This document shows, in pieces, positions 35,385-44,728 of a stretch of 64,000 nt of DNA. Location of the stretch: contig NZ_SACP01000004.1 of the NCBI RefSeq assembly GCF_004004555.2, positions 186,001 through 250,000 on the forward strand. Direction: 5' to 3'. The position numbers and the translations under genes were made by a program. The stretch comes from Methylobacterium oryzihabitans. Lineage in GTDB: Bacteria; Pseudomonadota; Alphaproteobacteria; Rhizobiales; Beijerinckiaceae. The first letter of the stretch is position 1, and each line of letters starts with the position of its first letter. The notes beneath the pieces were generated by a model. It was not told the DNA's origin. It saw only the letters and a program-made list of their open reading frames with translations, and did no database searches.

Positions 35385-36535
35385 TGCACCACGAGCTCCG
35401 CCTGGAGGGCGCCGGCGGTCTTCACCGCCTGCAGGATCGCGATGATGTCGCTCGGCTTGAGGCCGACCTGGTTGAGGCCGCGCACCAGCGTCTGGAGGTC
35501 GGAGCCGCGCAGGATCGCGACCTTGCCGCCCGCCTCGTCGGCGTTGATCTGGGTGCGCGGCACCACCACGGTCGCGACGCCGGGATTGCCCCCCGCCGCG
35601 GCGGCGTTGCCGTTGCCGACGATCGTCTGGTTGTTGATGACCGGGCCGTTCGGCTGCGACACCTCCGGCGTCTCGGTCACCCGCACCGTGAGGTTGCCGT
35701 GGGTCACCGCGACCGTCGAGATCTGCACGTTGCGCCCGATCACCACCGTGCCGGTGCGCTGGTCGACCACCACCCGGGCGGGGGTGTCGGGGTTGATGAG
35801 CAGGTCGCCGATCTCGGCCACGAACCGGGTCGGGATGATGTTCTGCGGCTTCTGGAGCACCACCGAGCGCTGGTCGCGCGGCACCGCCACCCGGCGGCGG
35901 AAGCGCTGGAGCGCGTATTCGTTGATCGCGTCGGTGATGAGCGTCGCGGTCTTGAAGTCGGGGTTCTTCAGTTCGAGGATCAGCTCGGGCAGCTCGCGGA
36001 AGCTGCCCGGCACCTCGCGCTCGATCAGCGCGCCGTTGGGGATCCGGCCGGCGGTGGCGACGCCCTGGGTCAGGGTCTCGGCCTCGCCGCGCACCGAGAA
36101 GCCGGACGCCGCCATCGGGCCCTGGGCGGCGGCGTAGATCTGGCCGTCGCCGCCGGCGAGCGGCGTCATCAGCAGCGTGCCGCCGCGCAGGGACGAGGCG
36201 TCGCCGAGCGAGGTCACCGTGACGTCGATGCGCGAGCCGACGCCGATGTAGGGCGGCAGATCGGCGGTCACCATCACGGCGGCGACGTTGCGGGTGCGCA
36301 GGCGCGCGTCGCGGACGTTCACCCCCATCCGGTCGAGCATCGATTGCAGCGACTGCTCGGTGAACTGGGTGTTGCGCAGGGTGTCGCCGGTGCCCTGGAG
36401 GCCGGTGACGAGGCCGTAGCCGACGAGCTGGTTGTCGCGCACGCCCTTGAGCGCCGCGACGTCCTTGATCCGGGTCGAGGCCGCGGCGGGCCCGATGAGG
36501 AGCAGGCCGAGCAGGACGGCGAGGAGGGCGCGCAT
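35381..36535 (-). CDS. flgI: Flagellar P-ring protein FlgI
   Basis: FlgI forms the P-ring in the murein layer. The 384-residue precursor has a signal peptide (MRALLAVLLGLLLIGPAAAS) and family blocks RIKDVAALKGVRDNQLVGYG, LVTGLQGTGDTLRNTQFTEQ and a C-terminus with LRGSDLQTLVRGLNQVGLKP. Start and stop overlap flgA and motE by a few bases, so expression is coupled. Confidence 0.97.
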   Translation of the reverse strand: MRALLAVLLGLLLIGPAAASTRIKDVAALKGVRDNQLVGYGLVTGLQGTGDTLRNTQFTEQSLQSMLDRMGVNVRDARLRTRNVAAVMVTADLPPYIGVGSRIDVTVTSLGDASSLRGGTLLMTPLAGGDGQIYAAAQGPMAASGFSVRGEAETLTQGVATAGRIPNGALIEREVPGSFRELPELILELKNPDFKTATLITDAINEYALQRFRRRVAVPRDQRSVVLQKPQNIIPTRFVAEIGDLLINPDTPARVVVDQRTGTVVIGRNVQISTVAVTHGNLTVRVTETPEVSQPNGPVINNQTIVGNGNAAAAGGNPGVATVVVPRTQINADEAGGKVAILRGSDLQTLVRGLNQVGLKPSDIIAILQAVKTAGALQAELVVQ

Positions 36536-37140
36536 CAGTTGAGGCCACCGATGCGGATGCGCCCGTCCGCCTGCACGGTCCCGAGGACGATGCGGCCGGT
36601 ATCGGCGTTGCGCACCCGGATCATCTCGCCGAGGCCGCCGTTCTGGAGCGGCGAGCCGACGGTGGTGATCACGAGCCCGTTCTCCTCGAAGATGATCTGG
36701 GTCGGCGCGCCGCGGCTGACGAGACGGGGATCGTCGACGGCGTTGACCGGCACCGGATCGCCCGGCACCAGCATCCGCCGGGCGACGCGCCCGACCATCG
36801 CCATCGGCGCGTCGATCACCGCCGCGCGGGCCCGGAAGTTCGCCGGGTAGGCCTGCATGCGCAGCATCGATTCCCGGATCGTGTCGCCCGGATAGATCGT
36901 CACCGTCGGCACCGGCAGAATCAGGTCGGGGGCCGCCGACAGGGCGCCGGTGGTGGCCGGCGCCGGCCGGAGGTCCTGCGCGGCGGACGCCGCGGGTGCC
37001 TGCGCGGCGGACGCCGCGGGTGCCGGAGCGGGGGACGCCGCCGGGCCGGCGAAGGCCGGGGCGAGGCCGGCGGCCGGAGTCCCGGCCAGGATCCCGGCGA
37101 GGACCAGGGCGGCGCGGCGGGCGAGGATCGCGGACGTCAC
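36535..37140 (-). CDS. flgA: P-ring assembly chaperone FlgA
   Basis: FlgA is a periplasmic chaperone for P-ring formation. The 201-residue protein has a signal peptide, then a Pro/Ala-rich linker with the repeated segment APAASAAQ. The SAF-type chaperone domain follows (VTIYPGDTIRESMLRMQAYP, ARRMLVPGDPVPVNAVDDPR, and the C-terminal GEMIRVRNADTGRIVLGTVQ). Its stop overlaps the flgI start by one base. Confidence 0.94.
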   Translation of the reverse strand: MTSAILARRAALVLAGILAGTPAAGLAPAFAGPAASPAPAPAASAAQAPAASAAQDLRPAPATTGALSAAPDLILPVPTVTIYPGDTIRESMLRMQAYPANFRARAAVIDAPMAMVGRVARRMLVPGDPVPVNAVDDPRLVSRGAPTQIIFEENGLVITTVGSPLQNGGLGEMIRVRNADTGRIVLGTVQADGRIRIGGLN

Positions 37141-37151
37141 GGCATGCCTCC

Positions 37152-37940
37152 TCAGCGGATGCCCTTGGAGACCGTGCTCGCCATCTCGTCGGCCGCCTGG
37201 ATCACCTTCGAGTTCATCTCGAAGGCGCGCTGGGCGGTGATGAGGTTGGTGATCTCCTTGACCGGGTCGACGTTCGAGCCTTCGAGGTAGCCCTGCTGGA
37301 TCCGGCCGTAGCCGGGGTCGCCGGCGACGCCGACGGTCGGCGCCCCCGAGGCCGGGGTCTCGCGGTAGAGGCCGTTGCCGAGGGGCTCCAGGCCGGCCTC
37401 GTTGGCGAAGCTCGCCAGCGAGATCTGGCCGATGTTGTTCGGCTGGAGCTGGCCGTCGACCTTGGCGAACACCTGACCCGATTCGTTGACCACGATCTCG
37501 ACGGTATTGGGCGGGATGGTGATCGCCGGATCGACGGCGTAGCCTTCGAGCGTGACGAGCTGGTTGGCGTTGTTCTTGTTGAACGAGCCGGCGCGGGTGT
37601 AGTTGATCTCGCCGTTGGCGTTGGTGATCTGGAAGAAGCCGCGGCCGTTGATGGCGAGGTCGAGCTGGTTGCTGGTGTTGGTGAGCTGGCCCTGGCGGTG
37701 CAGGTTGCGGATCGCCGCCGCCCGGACGCCGAGGCCGAGCATCGCGCCCTCCGGCACCGGCTCCTGGCCGGCCTGGTTGGGCACGCCCTGGAGCCGCTCG
37801 GCCTGGTAGAGCAGGTCGGTGAACTCCGCCCGCGCCCCCTTGAACCCGGTGGTGTTCAGGTTGGCGATGTTGTTGGCGATGACTTCGAGGTTCAGCTGCT
37901 GGGCGTTCATGCCCGTGGCGGCGATCGCGAGCGCTCTCAT
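37152..37940 (-). CDS. flgG: Distal rod protein FlgG
   Basis: FlgG makes the distal rod of the flagellum. It is 262 residues, starts [30 protein letters not shown] and ends in the rod C-terminal helix ([32 protein letters not shown]). The normal FlgG length and high conservation of both ends separate it from FlgF and FlgE. It lies between fliE and flgA. Confidence 0.97.
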   Translation of the reverse strand: MRALAIAATGMNAQQLNLEVIANNIANLNTTGFKGARAEFTDLLYQAERLQGVPNQAGQEPVPEGAMLGLGVRAAAIRNLHRQGQLTNTSNQLDLAINGRGFFQITNANGEINYTRAGSFNKNNANQLVTLEGYAVDPAITIPPNTVEIVVNESGQVFAKVDGQLQPNNIGQISLASFANEAGLEPLGNGLYRETPASGAPTVGVAGDPGYGRIQQGYLEGSNVDPVKEITNLITAQRAFEMNSKVIQAADEMASTVSKGIR

Positions 37941-37953
37941 CGGTGTTCTGTCC

Positions 37954-38283
37954 TCAGATCGACATGCGGCTGAGTTCGAGGTAGGCGCTCACCACCTTGT
38001 CGCGGATGGCGATCGCGGTCTGGAGGCTCTGCTCGGCGGACATCACCGCCTCGACCACCTGCTGGGCCGTCGCCTTGCCCTGGAGGCCGGCGATCGACGC
38101 GGCCTCGCCGGCCTTGAGCGACTGGGCGGTGCCGGCGGCGAGCTGGGCCATCACGCTGCCGAAATCGGCCGGCGCGGTCTGGTTCGCCGGGGTCGCCACC
38201 CGCTGCAGCAGCGAGGCGGCCGCCGAGGACGAGGTCGGCGCGGCCTTGTCGAAGGCCGCGAGTGAGGTCAGGGCTTCGATCAC
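37954..38283 (-). CDS. fliE: Hook-basal body protein FliE
   Basis: FliE joins the MS ring to the rod. The 109-residue protein has the family C-terminal half ([20 protein letters not shown] followed by [21 protein letters not shown]). The position flgC-fliE-flgG is standard in alphaproteobacteria; it lies 5 bp after flgC. Confidence 0.95.
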   Translation of the reverse strand: MIEALTSLAAFDKAAPTSSSAAASLLQRVATPANQTAPADFGSVMAQLAAGTAQSLKAGEAASIAGLQGKATAQQVVEAVMSAEQSLQTAIAIRDKVVSAYLELSRMSI

Positions 38284-38288
38284 GGCCG

Positions 38289-38705
38289 TCAGCTCCTCAG
38301 GAGATCGATGATGCTCGCCACCATCGCGCGGGTCTGCTTGATCATCTGAAGGTTGGCCTCGTACGAGCGGTTGGCCTCGCGCATGTCGGCCATCTCCACG
38401 AGGACGTTCACGTTGGGCAGCTTGACGTTGCCGTCCTTGTCGGCGGCGGGGTTGCCGGGATCGTGCTCGATCCGGAACGGGGCGTTGTCCTTGCCGATCT
38501 CACGGGTGCTGACCGAGGCGGCGCCGGTGAGCCGGTCGATCTCGGTGCGGAACGTGATCGTCTTGCGGCTGTAGGGATCGCCGCCGGCCTCGGAGGCGGT
38601 CGACTGCGCGTTGGCGATGTTCTCGGCGACGATGCGCAGGCGCAGGGACTGCGCCTCCAGCCCGGCCCCGGCGAGCTGGCTCGAAAGCTTCAGCGGATCG
38701 ATCAT
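38289..38705 (-). CDS. flgC: Proximal rod protein FlgC
   Basis: FlgC is a proximal rod subunit of 138 residues. It has the rod N-terminus (LRLRIVAENIANAQSTAS), the DPYSRK turn and the C-terminal helix (MADMREANRSYEANLQMIKQ). The start ATG at 38703-38705 overlaps the flgB stop by 4 bp. Confidence 0.96.
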   Translation of the reverse strand: MIDPLKLSSQLAGAGLEAQSLRLRIVAENIANAQSTASEAGGDPYSRKTITFRTEIDRLTGAASVSTREIGKDNAPFRIEHDPGNPAADKDGNVKLPNVNVLVEMADMREANRSYEANLQMIKQTRAMVASIIDLLRS

Positions 38706-39085
38706 GCGCTCCTCACGCTGGCGAGCAGCATGCGGTGGAACGACTTGACCACCGCGGTGTTGAGGCTGTGCTGGCGGTTGACCTCGCCGGCCTTCATCAG
38801 CTCCTGCTCCATCCGCACCGAGCTGCCGGTCTCGAGGGCGTCCCAGCTCGCCTCGGCCCGCAGCGGGTTCGCCTCGACCGGGGCGGCCTGGCTTGTGAGG
38901 TGGGCGGCCGAGGTCGTCGTCATGCCGATGCCGACCCGCGACAGCACCTGGTCGAACGGCACCGTGTCCCGCGCCCGGTAGCCGGGCGTGTTGGCGTTGG
39001 CGATGTTGCCGGTGATGGCGGCCTGCCGCACCGCGAGGTACTGGACCTGCCGCGAGGCGAGATCGAAGAGGTAGACGCCTGACAC
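38702..39085 (-). CDS. flgB: Proximal rod protein FlgB
   Basis: FlgB is a proximal rod subunit of 127 residues with the rod signature VRQAAITGNIANANTPGYRA and a C-terminal helix ending NTAVVKSFHRMLLASVRSA. It is the first gene of the ten-gene flgB-flgC-fliE-flgG-flgA-flgI-motE-flgH-fliL-fliP run. Its promoter must lie in the short gap shared with the divergent heparinase-like gene. Confidence 0.95.
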   Translation of the reverse strand: MSGVYLFDLASRQVQYLAVRQAAITGNIANANTPGYRARDTVPFDQVLSRVGIGMTTTSAAHLTSQAAPVEANPLRAEASWDALETGSSVRMEQELMKAGEVNRQHSLNTAVVKSFHRMLLASVRSA

Positions 39086-39325
39086 CGCGGCCTCCGGGCC
39101 CGAACGCGGGCTGCTGCTGGTGCCGGTCTAGGTCCGCTATCTTGCCCGAAGCTGGCGGTGACGGGAGGGTTCCCGGGGTGAGCGCGCCCGCCGCGGCGCT
39201 GCGCCTTGACAACCTCTGCGGGGCGGCGAACAGGTGCCGGACGCAAGTCCTCCTGTCCGCGCGCGCCTCCCCTGACGACCGACGTCCCGCCCCCCGATCC
39301 GGTCTCCCCATCCCGGGAGCCCCTG

Positions 39326-41923
39326 TTGCCCGCCGCGGTGCACTATGCCGGCGGGGCCGCCGCCGGCCCGGCCGAGGACACGCACGCCGTGCCGGCCAAG
39401 AACCGCTGGTCGCGGGTCGCCCTGACCTTCCGGGACGTGCCGGCGGAGGCGTGGTGCAGCTTCGTCTGCCGCCTCGCCTGGGAGCCCGACGAGCCGGCCG
39501 AGGCCGCGGCCGACTTCGTGCTCGCCGGCTTCGACTTCCTGGCGCCGGACGGGTCGAGCCTCGACTTCGACCACGTCCCCGGCCTGACCCGGACCCTGCT
39601 GGACCCGCACAGCGCCTGGATCCCCGGCCCCGCCTACCAGCCCGCCGGGGCCGAGGCCGCCGGGGCCGCGCTGGTGCGGATCGCCTTCCTGGTCCCGGCC
39701 CCGGCCCGGCAGGTCGCGGTCAGCCTGCGCTCGTGGCGCAACGCCCTGCCGTTCGAGGTCGCGCGGCCGCGGCTGCACCCCCACGATCCGGCGCAGGAGC
39801 GGATGCCGCCGCGCCGGCGCCGGCCCCTCGCGGTGGAGCCGGACTGGCTCGACCACGCCCTCGTGCCCGGCGAGCGGCTGATCGTGCGCGGCCAGCTCTT
39901 CGCCGAGGAGACCGGCGACAACGCCGCCCTGGTGCGGGTCGCCTATCACGACGGCGACGGCGCCGAGATCGCGCCGCCCTATCCCGAGATCGTCTCGACC
40001 CCGGCCTTCGGCGCCCTGGTCGACCTGCCGGCCCACCGGCAGGCCCGACGCTTCACCCTGGAGCTGGCGCCGCCGCCCGGCGCCGCGCGGGTGCGGCTCG
40101 GCTTTGCGGCGTGGGATTCCGACAACCCGGTCGAGCTGCTGGCCCCGCCCGAGGTCTCCCTCGCCGACCGGCTGCGGCTGGAGAGCCTCAGCGGCGACGA
40201 CCTCCTCGACGCCCCGACCCTCGCCGCCCGTCTCGCCGACCGGCTCGGGCGGCCCGGGGAGAGCTGGGGCCCGGCCGGCCCGGACGACGCCCCGGCGGTG
40301 CTCGACCGCGCCAGCGCCGTGCAGCGCGGCCCGGCCTCCCCCCTCGGCCCGTGGCAGCCGCTGCGGCTCGCCGGACAGCCGGAATGGCGCCTGCCGGAGC
40401 GGCCGGACTGGAGCGAGGATCCGTTCCGCTCGCCGGCCTGGCGGCTCGACTACCAGTCGCTGTCCTGGCTCGCCGCCATGGCGGCCGGGCCGGACGGCCT
40501 GAAGCGCGCCCTCGACCTCGCCCTGTCGTGGTCGCGCCACAACCCGTGGGGCCGGCCGAGCGACGGGCTCAGCCTGCACCCGGCCGCCCTCTCGGCCCGG
40601 GCCGAGGTGCTGATCGGCCTGCTCGCCCGGGCGGAGCCGGAGGGCGAGGCCGCCCGGCTGCTGGCCGCCGAGGTGGTGCGCCACGGCCTCGCCCTGTCGG
40701 AGATCGTCGGCCAGAACACCTTCGCCCGCTCGCTGCACCAGATCCACGCCGCGGTCGCCCTGCTGGCGGTCGGCCGCGGCCTGCCGGCCTGCCCGCTCGC
40801 CGGGTTCTGGTCGTCCCTGGCCCGGCTCGCCCTGCGCGAGGGCTTCGACGCCCTGCTCGGGCCGGACGGCGCCTTCACCGAGCCGTCGCTGCACGCCCGG
40901 CTCGAACTGCTGACGCTCGGGCGGGTGCTGATCCCGGCCCTCGCCGGCGACGACCTCGCGACGTTCCTCGCCGAGCGGACCGGGCCGGCGGTGCCGGCGC
41001 TCGCCGGCCTGCTCGATCCCGGCGGGCGGCTGCCGCCGTTCGGCGACGGCCCGCACGGCGTCGACCATGCCGGCTGGATCGGGCGGCTGCTGGCCCTCGA
41101 CGGGCGCGCGATGGTGGCCGAGCGCGCCGCCTCCCGCGCCCCGGCGCCCGGGGCCGCCGGGGTGATCGCCGCCCGCTACGACGCCCCCGGCCGCGGCTGG
41201 GGCCACTTCGCCTGCGGCTTCGCCGGCCAGGGCGCCCAGGACCACCGCGACTGCTCGTCCTTCGTGTTCGCCACCGGCGGCGCGCGCTGGATCGTCGAGG
41301 CGGCGGGCTCGGGCCAGTTCGAGACCGGGGCGCTGCGCCAGTACCTGCTGTCGTCGCGCGGCCACAACGTCGCCCATCCGGACGGGCGCGAGCAGGGCTC
41401 GGGCAACGGCTGGCTCGTCGGCTCCACGCGCCTCGACGGCGCCGTCCTGCACGAGATCGCCACCAGCGTGCACGGGCCGGAATACCGCCACCGCCGGATC
41501 TTCGTCGTCCTCGACGACCTCGGCGGGCTCGCGGTGTTCGACCGGTTCGAGACCCGCGACCGCCCGGTCGGGTTCGAGGGCCTGCTCCATCTCGCCCCCG
41601 ACGCGATGGTGGCGCTCGCCAATCCCCGCCTCGCGCTCGCCGGCCGCGAGCAGCGGCGCCTGCGCCTCGTGCCGCGGGCGATCCTCGGCCAGCCGGGCGG
41701 GCTGGAGGTCGTCAACGGCCGCAACGACCGCCCCGGCTCGGTCCAGGGCTTCGTCTCCCGCCGCCCCGGCGCGCTCCGGCCGGCGAGCCTCCTGCGCTAC
41801 ACCGTGTCGGGCCGCGGCCGGGTCTGCGGCGGCGTGCTGGTGGCCATCGACGAGGCCCGCGAGCAGCGCCTCGCCGCGCTCGTGGCGGGCGAGGCGGTGG
41901 CGCGGCGTCTGGCGGGGGAGTAG
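39326..41923 (+). CDS. Heparinase II/III-like (polysaccharide lyase) family protein
   Basis: This large protein of about 865 residues has a C-terminal half typical of heparinase II/III-like lyases: DCSSFVFATGGARWIVEAAG, then YLLSSRGHNVAHPDG and an all-beta region with HRRIFVVLDDLGGLAVFDRF. The middle is an alpha-helical toroid-like region, and the N-terminal part has beta-sandwich character. No signal peptide is seen, which is odd for a lyase. The start is uncertain: a TTG at 39326 has GGGAG six bases upstream, while the frame stays open to a TTG at 39206. The substrate may be a surface polysaccharide; it is the only plus-strand gene in the flagellar region. Confidence 0.7.
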   Translation: MPAAVHYAGGAAAGPAEDTHAVPAKNRWSRVALTFRDVPAEAWCSFVCRLAWEPDEPAEAAADFVLAGFDFLAPDGSSLDFDHVPGLTRTLLDPHSAWIPGPAYQPAGAEAAGAALVRIAFLVPAPARQVAVSLRSWRNALPFEVARPRLHPHDPAQERMPPRRRRPLAVEPDWLDHALVPGERLIVRGQLFAEETGDNAALVRVAYHDGDGAEIAPPYPEIVSTPAFGALVDLPAHRQARRFTLELAPPPGAARVRLGFAAWDSDNPVELLAPPEVSLADRLRLESLSGDDLLDAPTLAARLADRLGRPGESWGPAGPDDAPAVLDRASAVQRGPASPLGPWQPLRLAGQPEWRLPERPDWSEDPFRSPAWRLDYQSLSWLAAMAAGPDGLKRALDLALSWSRHNPWGRPSDGLSLHPAALSARAEVLIGLLARAEPEGEAARLLAAEVVRHGLALSEIVGQNTFARSLHQIHAAVALLAVGRGLPACPLAGFWSSLARLALREGFDALLGPDGAFTEPSLHARLELLTLGRVLIPALAGDDLATFLAERTGPAVPALAGLLDPGGRLPPFGDGPHGVDHAGWIGRLLALDGRAMVAERAASRAPAPGAAGVIAARYDAPGRGWGHFACGFAGQGAQDHRDCSSFVFATGGARWIVEAAGSGQFETGALRQYLLSSRGHNVAHPDGREQGSGNGWLVGSTRLDGAVLHEIATSVHGPEYRHRRIFVVLDDLGGLAVFDRFETRDRPVGFEGLLHLAPDAMVALANPRLALAGREQRRLRLVPRAILGQPGGLEVVNGRNDRPGSVQGFVSRRPGALRPASLLRYTVSGRGRVCGGVLVAIDEAREQRLAALVAGEAVARRLAGE

Positions 41924-41926
41924 CCC

Positions 41927-42131
41927 AAGGGCAATCGCTTCAGAGCGATGGCCCTTGTTTCTTGCCTGGCCTCAAGCGCCGGCGTTCGCATCCGCTCACT
42001 TGGCTTTCGCTGCACTCTGCGTTCGAGGGGACCTTCGTCCCCTCGAACCCGCTCCGCGGGGCGCTCTTCGCGCCCGGTCTGCAGCCTCGCCCTTCGGGCG
42101 ACAACAGGACGATCGCCGAAGCGATGGCCCT
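41927..42131. repeat. Cluster of intergenic hairpins (family 3)
   Basis: Between the convergent heparinase-like gene and the 148-residue flagellar-locus gene lie several stem-loops. The first has 13-bp arms (41927-41939 and 41944-41956, one mismatch). The second is perfect, with 12-bp arms (42021-42032 and 42037-42048) and a CTTC loop. A third is CGCCCTTCGGGCG. The segment AGCGATGGCCCT occurs at both ends of the cluster. It may terminate transcription from both sides. Confidence 0.6.
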
Positions 42132-42143
42132 GGGAGTAGCCCC

Positions 42144-42590
42144 CTACGACTTTACGTCCTTGCGCGGCACGAAGTTGAACTCCTCGATCAGCACGTCCTT
42201 GACCACGTCGGCGCCGAGGCGCTGGTTGACCTTGGTGCGGATCTCGTCGAGGCGGCGGGTGACGTCGTACTTGGCGATCCGGCGGAAATCGAGGGCGGTG
42301 TCGCCGTAGATCTGCCGGAACGCCTCGTCGGTGACGAAGGAACTCGGCGGCACCGGCAGCGTGTGGATCAGCTTGGCGTCGGCGGTGAACACCAGCACCG
42401 CCACGACGTAGCCCTGGATCGCCCCGTCGGCGATGATCGGCACGTTGATCGGCTTGAGCTTCTGGTATTCCAGCCCTTCGAGGTAGGGCTCGGCCTTCGG
42501 GCCGAGCAGGCCGGCGCCGTAGGTGACGATGCCCCAGCACGACAGGGCGGTGGCGGCGCAGATCCACAATCCGATGAACAGCACGCGCAT
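42144..42590 (-). CDS. FliL-like single-pass membrane protein, flagellar locus
   Basis: This 148-residue protein has an N-terminal membrane helix (about 5-28) and a periplasmic domain ending VNQRLGADVVKDVLIEEFNF VPRKDVKS. The layout and the C-terminal pattern resemble FliL, but a proper fliL is present at 33503. It is the last gene of the run fliR-fliJ-flgJ-flgN, 9 bp after the FlgN-like gene, so a flagellar role is likely. Calling it a second FliL is inference. Confidence 0.65.
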   Translation of the reverse strand: MRVLFIGLWICAATALSCWGIVTYGAGLLGPKAEPYLEGLEYQKLKPINVPIIADGAIQGYVVAVLVFTADAKLIHTLPVPPSSFVTDEAFRQIYGDTALDFRRIAKYDVTRRLDEIRTKVNQRLGADVVKDVLIEEFNFVPRKDVKS

Positions 42591-42599
42591 GGGGCCTCG

Positions 42600-42947
42600 C
42601 TATCGCCGGGCCGGCGGCGCGTAGGTGCCGTCGGAATCCGCGTCGCGCAGGGCCCGCGCGACGATGTCGGACACCTCCTGGGCGGCGCGCAGGTGCATCG
42701 CCACGACCTCGTGGTTGCGCTCGAGCTTGGCGCGCAGCCGCCCGAGGCAGGCCAGCGCCTCCGGCTCGGGCGGCGCGTCGTCGAGGCGGCGCGACAGGCG
42801 GGTGAGTTCGAGCAGGCTCTGGCCCTTGCGGCGGTTGACCTCGTCCTGGTCGAACGGGCGCAGGGCGACCAGGGACTCGGTCTCGGCCTCGATCGTGGCT
42901 TCGAGCCGCCGGAGCGAGGCGGTGAGCTGTCCGGACACGTCGCTCAT
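42600..42947 (-). CDS. FlgN-like flagellar export chaperone
   Basis: This 115-residue, nearly all-helical protein (LRRLEATIEAETESLVALRP, then LLELTRLSRRLDDAP and LRAKLERNHEVVAMHLRAAQ EVSDIVARAL) fits the small FlgN chaperone that escorts FlgK and FlgL to the export gate. The match rests on size, helical pattern and position directly after the rod-binding gene, whose stop its start overlaps by 4 bp. Confidence 0.65.
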   Translation of the reverse strand: MSDVSGQLTASLRRLEATIEAETESLVALRPFDQDEVNRRKGQSLLELTRLSRRLDDAPPEPEALACLGRLRAKLERNHEVVAMHLRAAQEVSDIVARALRDADSDGTYAPPARR

Positions 42948-43447
42948 CCGCCGGCCTTGAGGGTGGTGAGGCCGGAGGCGACGCTGCCCGCGACCGTGCC
43001 GGCGACGGCGGCGGTCTCGCCGGCCGGGCGCCCGGCGGCGAGGATGCGGGCGATGCCGAGGCCGCCGGCCCGGGTGATCTGGCCGCTGACCTGCTCGGCC
43101 ATCATCGACTTCCAGTACGAGCCGGCGGTGCCCTTGCCGAACACCGCGGTGGCGTTCTTCGGCAGCATCGACTCGATGAAGTTCTGCAGCACGAACGCCT
43201 CGAACTGCTTGTAGGGACCGCCGGCCTTGGCCCCCGGCCCGGCCGTGGCGGCGCCGTTCTGGAGCGTCGTCAGGGTGCCGCGGGCGTCCGACGGCATGTG
43301 CGTCGACAGGCCGGCCTCGCGGATCGCGTCGTCGAACGTGCCGGCGGTCCCGGTCGTCGACAGCCGCGACGCCGCCTCCTGGTAGCGGGCGGGGTCGGCG
43401 GCGCGCGCGACGTCCAGCACGATGTCCGACAGCGGTTTGATGCTCAT
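42944..43447 (-). CDS. flgJ: Rod-binding protein (FlgJ N-terminal domain type)
   Basis: This protein caps the growing rod. The 167-residue chain carries the rod-binding domain at about 78-135 (YKQFEAFVLQNFIESMLPKN then YWKSMMAEQVSGQITRAGG). It lacks the muramidase domain found in enterobacterial FlgJ, as is usual in alphaproteobacteria, where another enzyme opens the wall. It overlaps the FlgN-like gene by 4 bp. Confidence 0.85.
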   Translation of the reverse strand: MSIKPLSDIVLDVARAADPARYQEAASRLSTTGTAGTFDDAIREAGLSTHMPSDARGTLTTLQNGAATAGPGAKAGGPYKQFEAFVLQNFIESMLPKNATAVFGKGTAGSYWKSMMAEQVSGQITRAGGLGIARILAAGRPAGETAAVAGTVAGSVASGLTTLKAGG

Positions 43448-43558
43448 GGCCGGCCCTGGGGCGTGAACGAGAATCCGACGAGCGGGCCGCGAGCGCCGGG
43501 GCGGCCCCTCCCCTCCCGTCTAGCCGGGCTGGCTTGAGGGAGGCTTGCGCCCCGGCCG

Positions 43559-43963
43559 CTACTCGGGCGCGCGCGCGCGCCGGGCGACGATGGCGTCGAG
43601 GCGCTCGAGGGCCTCGCGGCGCTCGTCCTCGCGCCGGCCCTCCGCCGCGAGGTGCACGACGCGGCGCTCGCTGCGCTTCTGCTCCAGGGCATGCTCCCGC
43701 GCCGCCGCCTCCTGGCGCGCCGCCAGCGCGTCGGCCGCCGCCGCGTCGCGGGCGAGCGCCTTGAGCCGTCGGGCGGCCGCGTCGAGGAAGAGGCCGTGCA
43801 GCGGTCCCTCCTGCGACAGCCGGGCCATCAGCTCGGCCTCCGAGTCGCGGATCGCCGCGGCCTGCCGGCGGGTCGCGGCGAGCTCCCACTCGGCGGCGCG
43901 GCGCATCTGCTCCTGCACCGCCAGCAGCCGTTCGACCCGGGCGAGGCGGTCCTTGGCGCTCAC
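43559..43963 (-). CDS. fliJ: FliJ-like coiled-coil flagellar export protein
   Basis: This 134-residue, charged and almost wholly helical protein (RLARVERLLAVQEQMRRAAE, EHALEQKRSERRVVHLAAEG) fits FliJ, the stalk-like subunit of the export ATPase. FliJ is poorly conserved, so the call rests on coiled-coil character, length and its place 3 bp after fliR in a flagellar operon. A 111-bp gap separates it from the rod-binding gene. Confidence 0.6.
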   Translation of the reverse strand: MSAKDRLARVERLLAVQEQMRRAAEWELAATRRQAAAIRDSEAELMARLSQEGPLHGLFLDAAARRLKALARDAAAADALAARQEAAAREHALEQKRSERRVVHLAAEGRREDERREALERLDAIVARRARAPE

Positions 43964-43966
43964 CCC

Positions 43967-44728
43967 TCAGCCCCGCCGCAGCCAGGACGCGTAGGCGGTG
44001 AGGAACTGGGTCATGAACTCCGTCGAGGTCGCGTAGAGCAGGAGCAGGCCGCCGGCCATCAGGAACGGCGTCGCGATGAAGAACACCGGCACCTGCGGCG
44101 TGAGCTTGTTGGCGAAGCCGAGCGCGAGGTTGACGACGATCGAGTAGGCGATGAACGGCGAGCCGATGCGCAGGCCCATCACGAACACCGCGCCGATCTG
44201 GTCGGTGACCTGGACCAGCGACGCCTGCGCGCCGAGCCCGCTGCCGGGCGGGATGCGGTCGTAGGAATCGACGATGCCGCGCACCAGCTCCCAGTGCAGG
44301 TCGGCGGCGAACGTCAGCGCGGTCGCGGCGAGCATCAGGAGGGCGCCGAAGCCCGGGACCGGCTCGCCTTCGAGGGGCGTGCCCGGGATGACGCCGAAGC
44401 CCGCCGCCGTCGCCATCGCGGTGACGATGCTCTCGAGCACGAACAGGAAGATCCGCCCGAGCAGCCCGATCACGAAGCCGGTCAGCGATTCGACGACGAT
44501 CCAGGCCAGGGTGACCGCCGGGACCTGATCGGAGAGCCGGGCCTGGAAGCCGGGCAGCACGACGGGGGCGACGGCGAGGGAGACCGCGAAGGCGACGAAC
44601 AGCCGGATCTGGGCCGGGATCCGGGTGCTGGAGAAGCCCGGCACCACCATCAGGCAGGCGCCGATGCGGCAGAAGATCAGGAACGCCGCCAGCACGGTGT
44701 TCTGGCCGAGCAGCGCGAAGGCGCTCAC
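43967..44728 (-). CDS. fliR: Flagellar type III export protein FliR
   Basis: FliR is part of the FliPQR export gate. The 253-residue protein has about six membrane helices and family segments [40 protein letters not shown] and [20 protein letters not shown]. The start is the GTG at 44726-44728, which overlaps the flhA stop; no ATG in the right place exists. It is translated in tandem with flhA. Confidence 0.94.
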   Translation of the reverse strand: MSAFALLGQNTVLAAFLIFCRIGACLMVVPGFSSTRIPAQIRLFVAFAVSLAVAPVVLPGFQARLSDQVPAVTLAWIVVESLTGFVIGLLGRIFLFVLESIVTAMATAAGFGVIPGTPLEGEPVPGFGALLMLAATALTFAADLHWELVRGIVDSYDRIPPGSGLGAQASLVQVTDQIGAVFVMGLRIGSPFIAYSIVVNLALGFANKLTPQVPVFFIATPFLMAGGLLLLYATSTEFMTQFLTAYASWLRRG

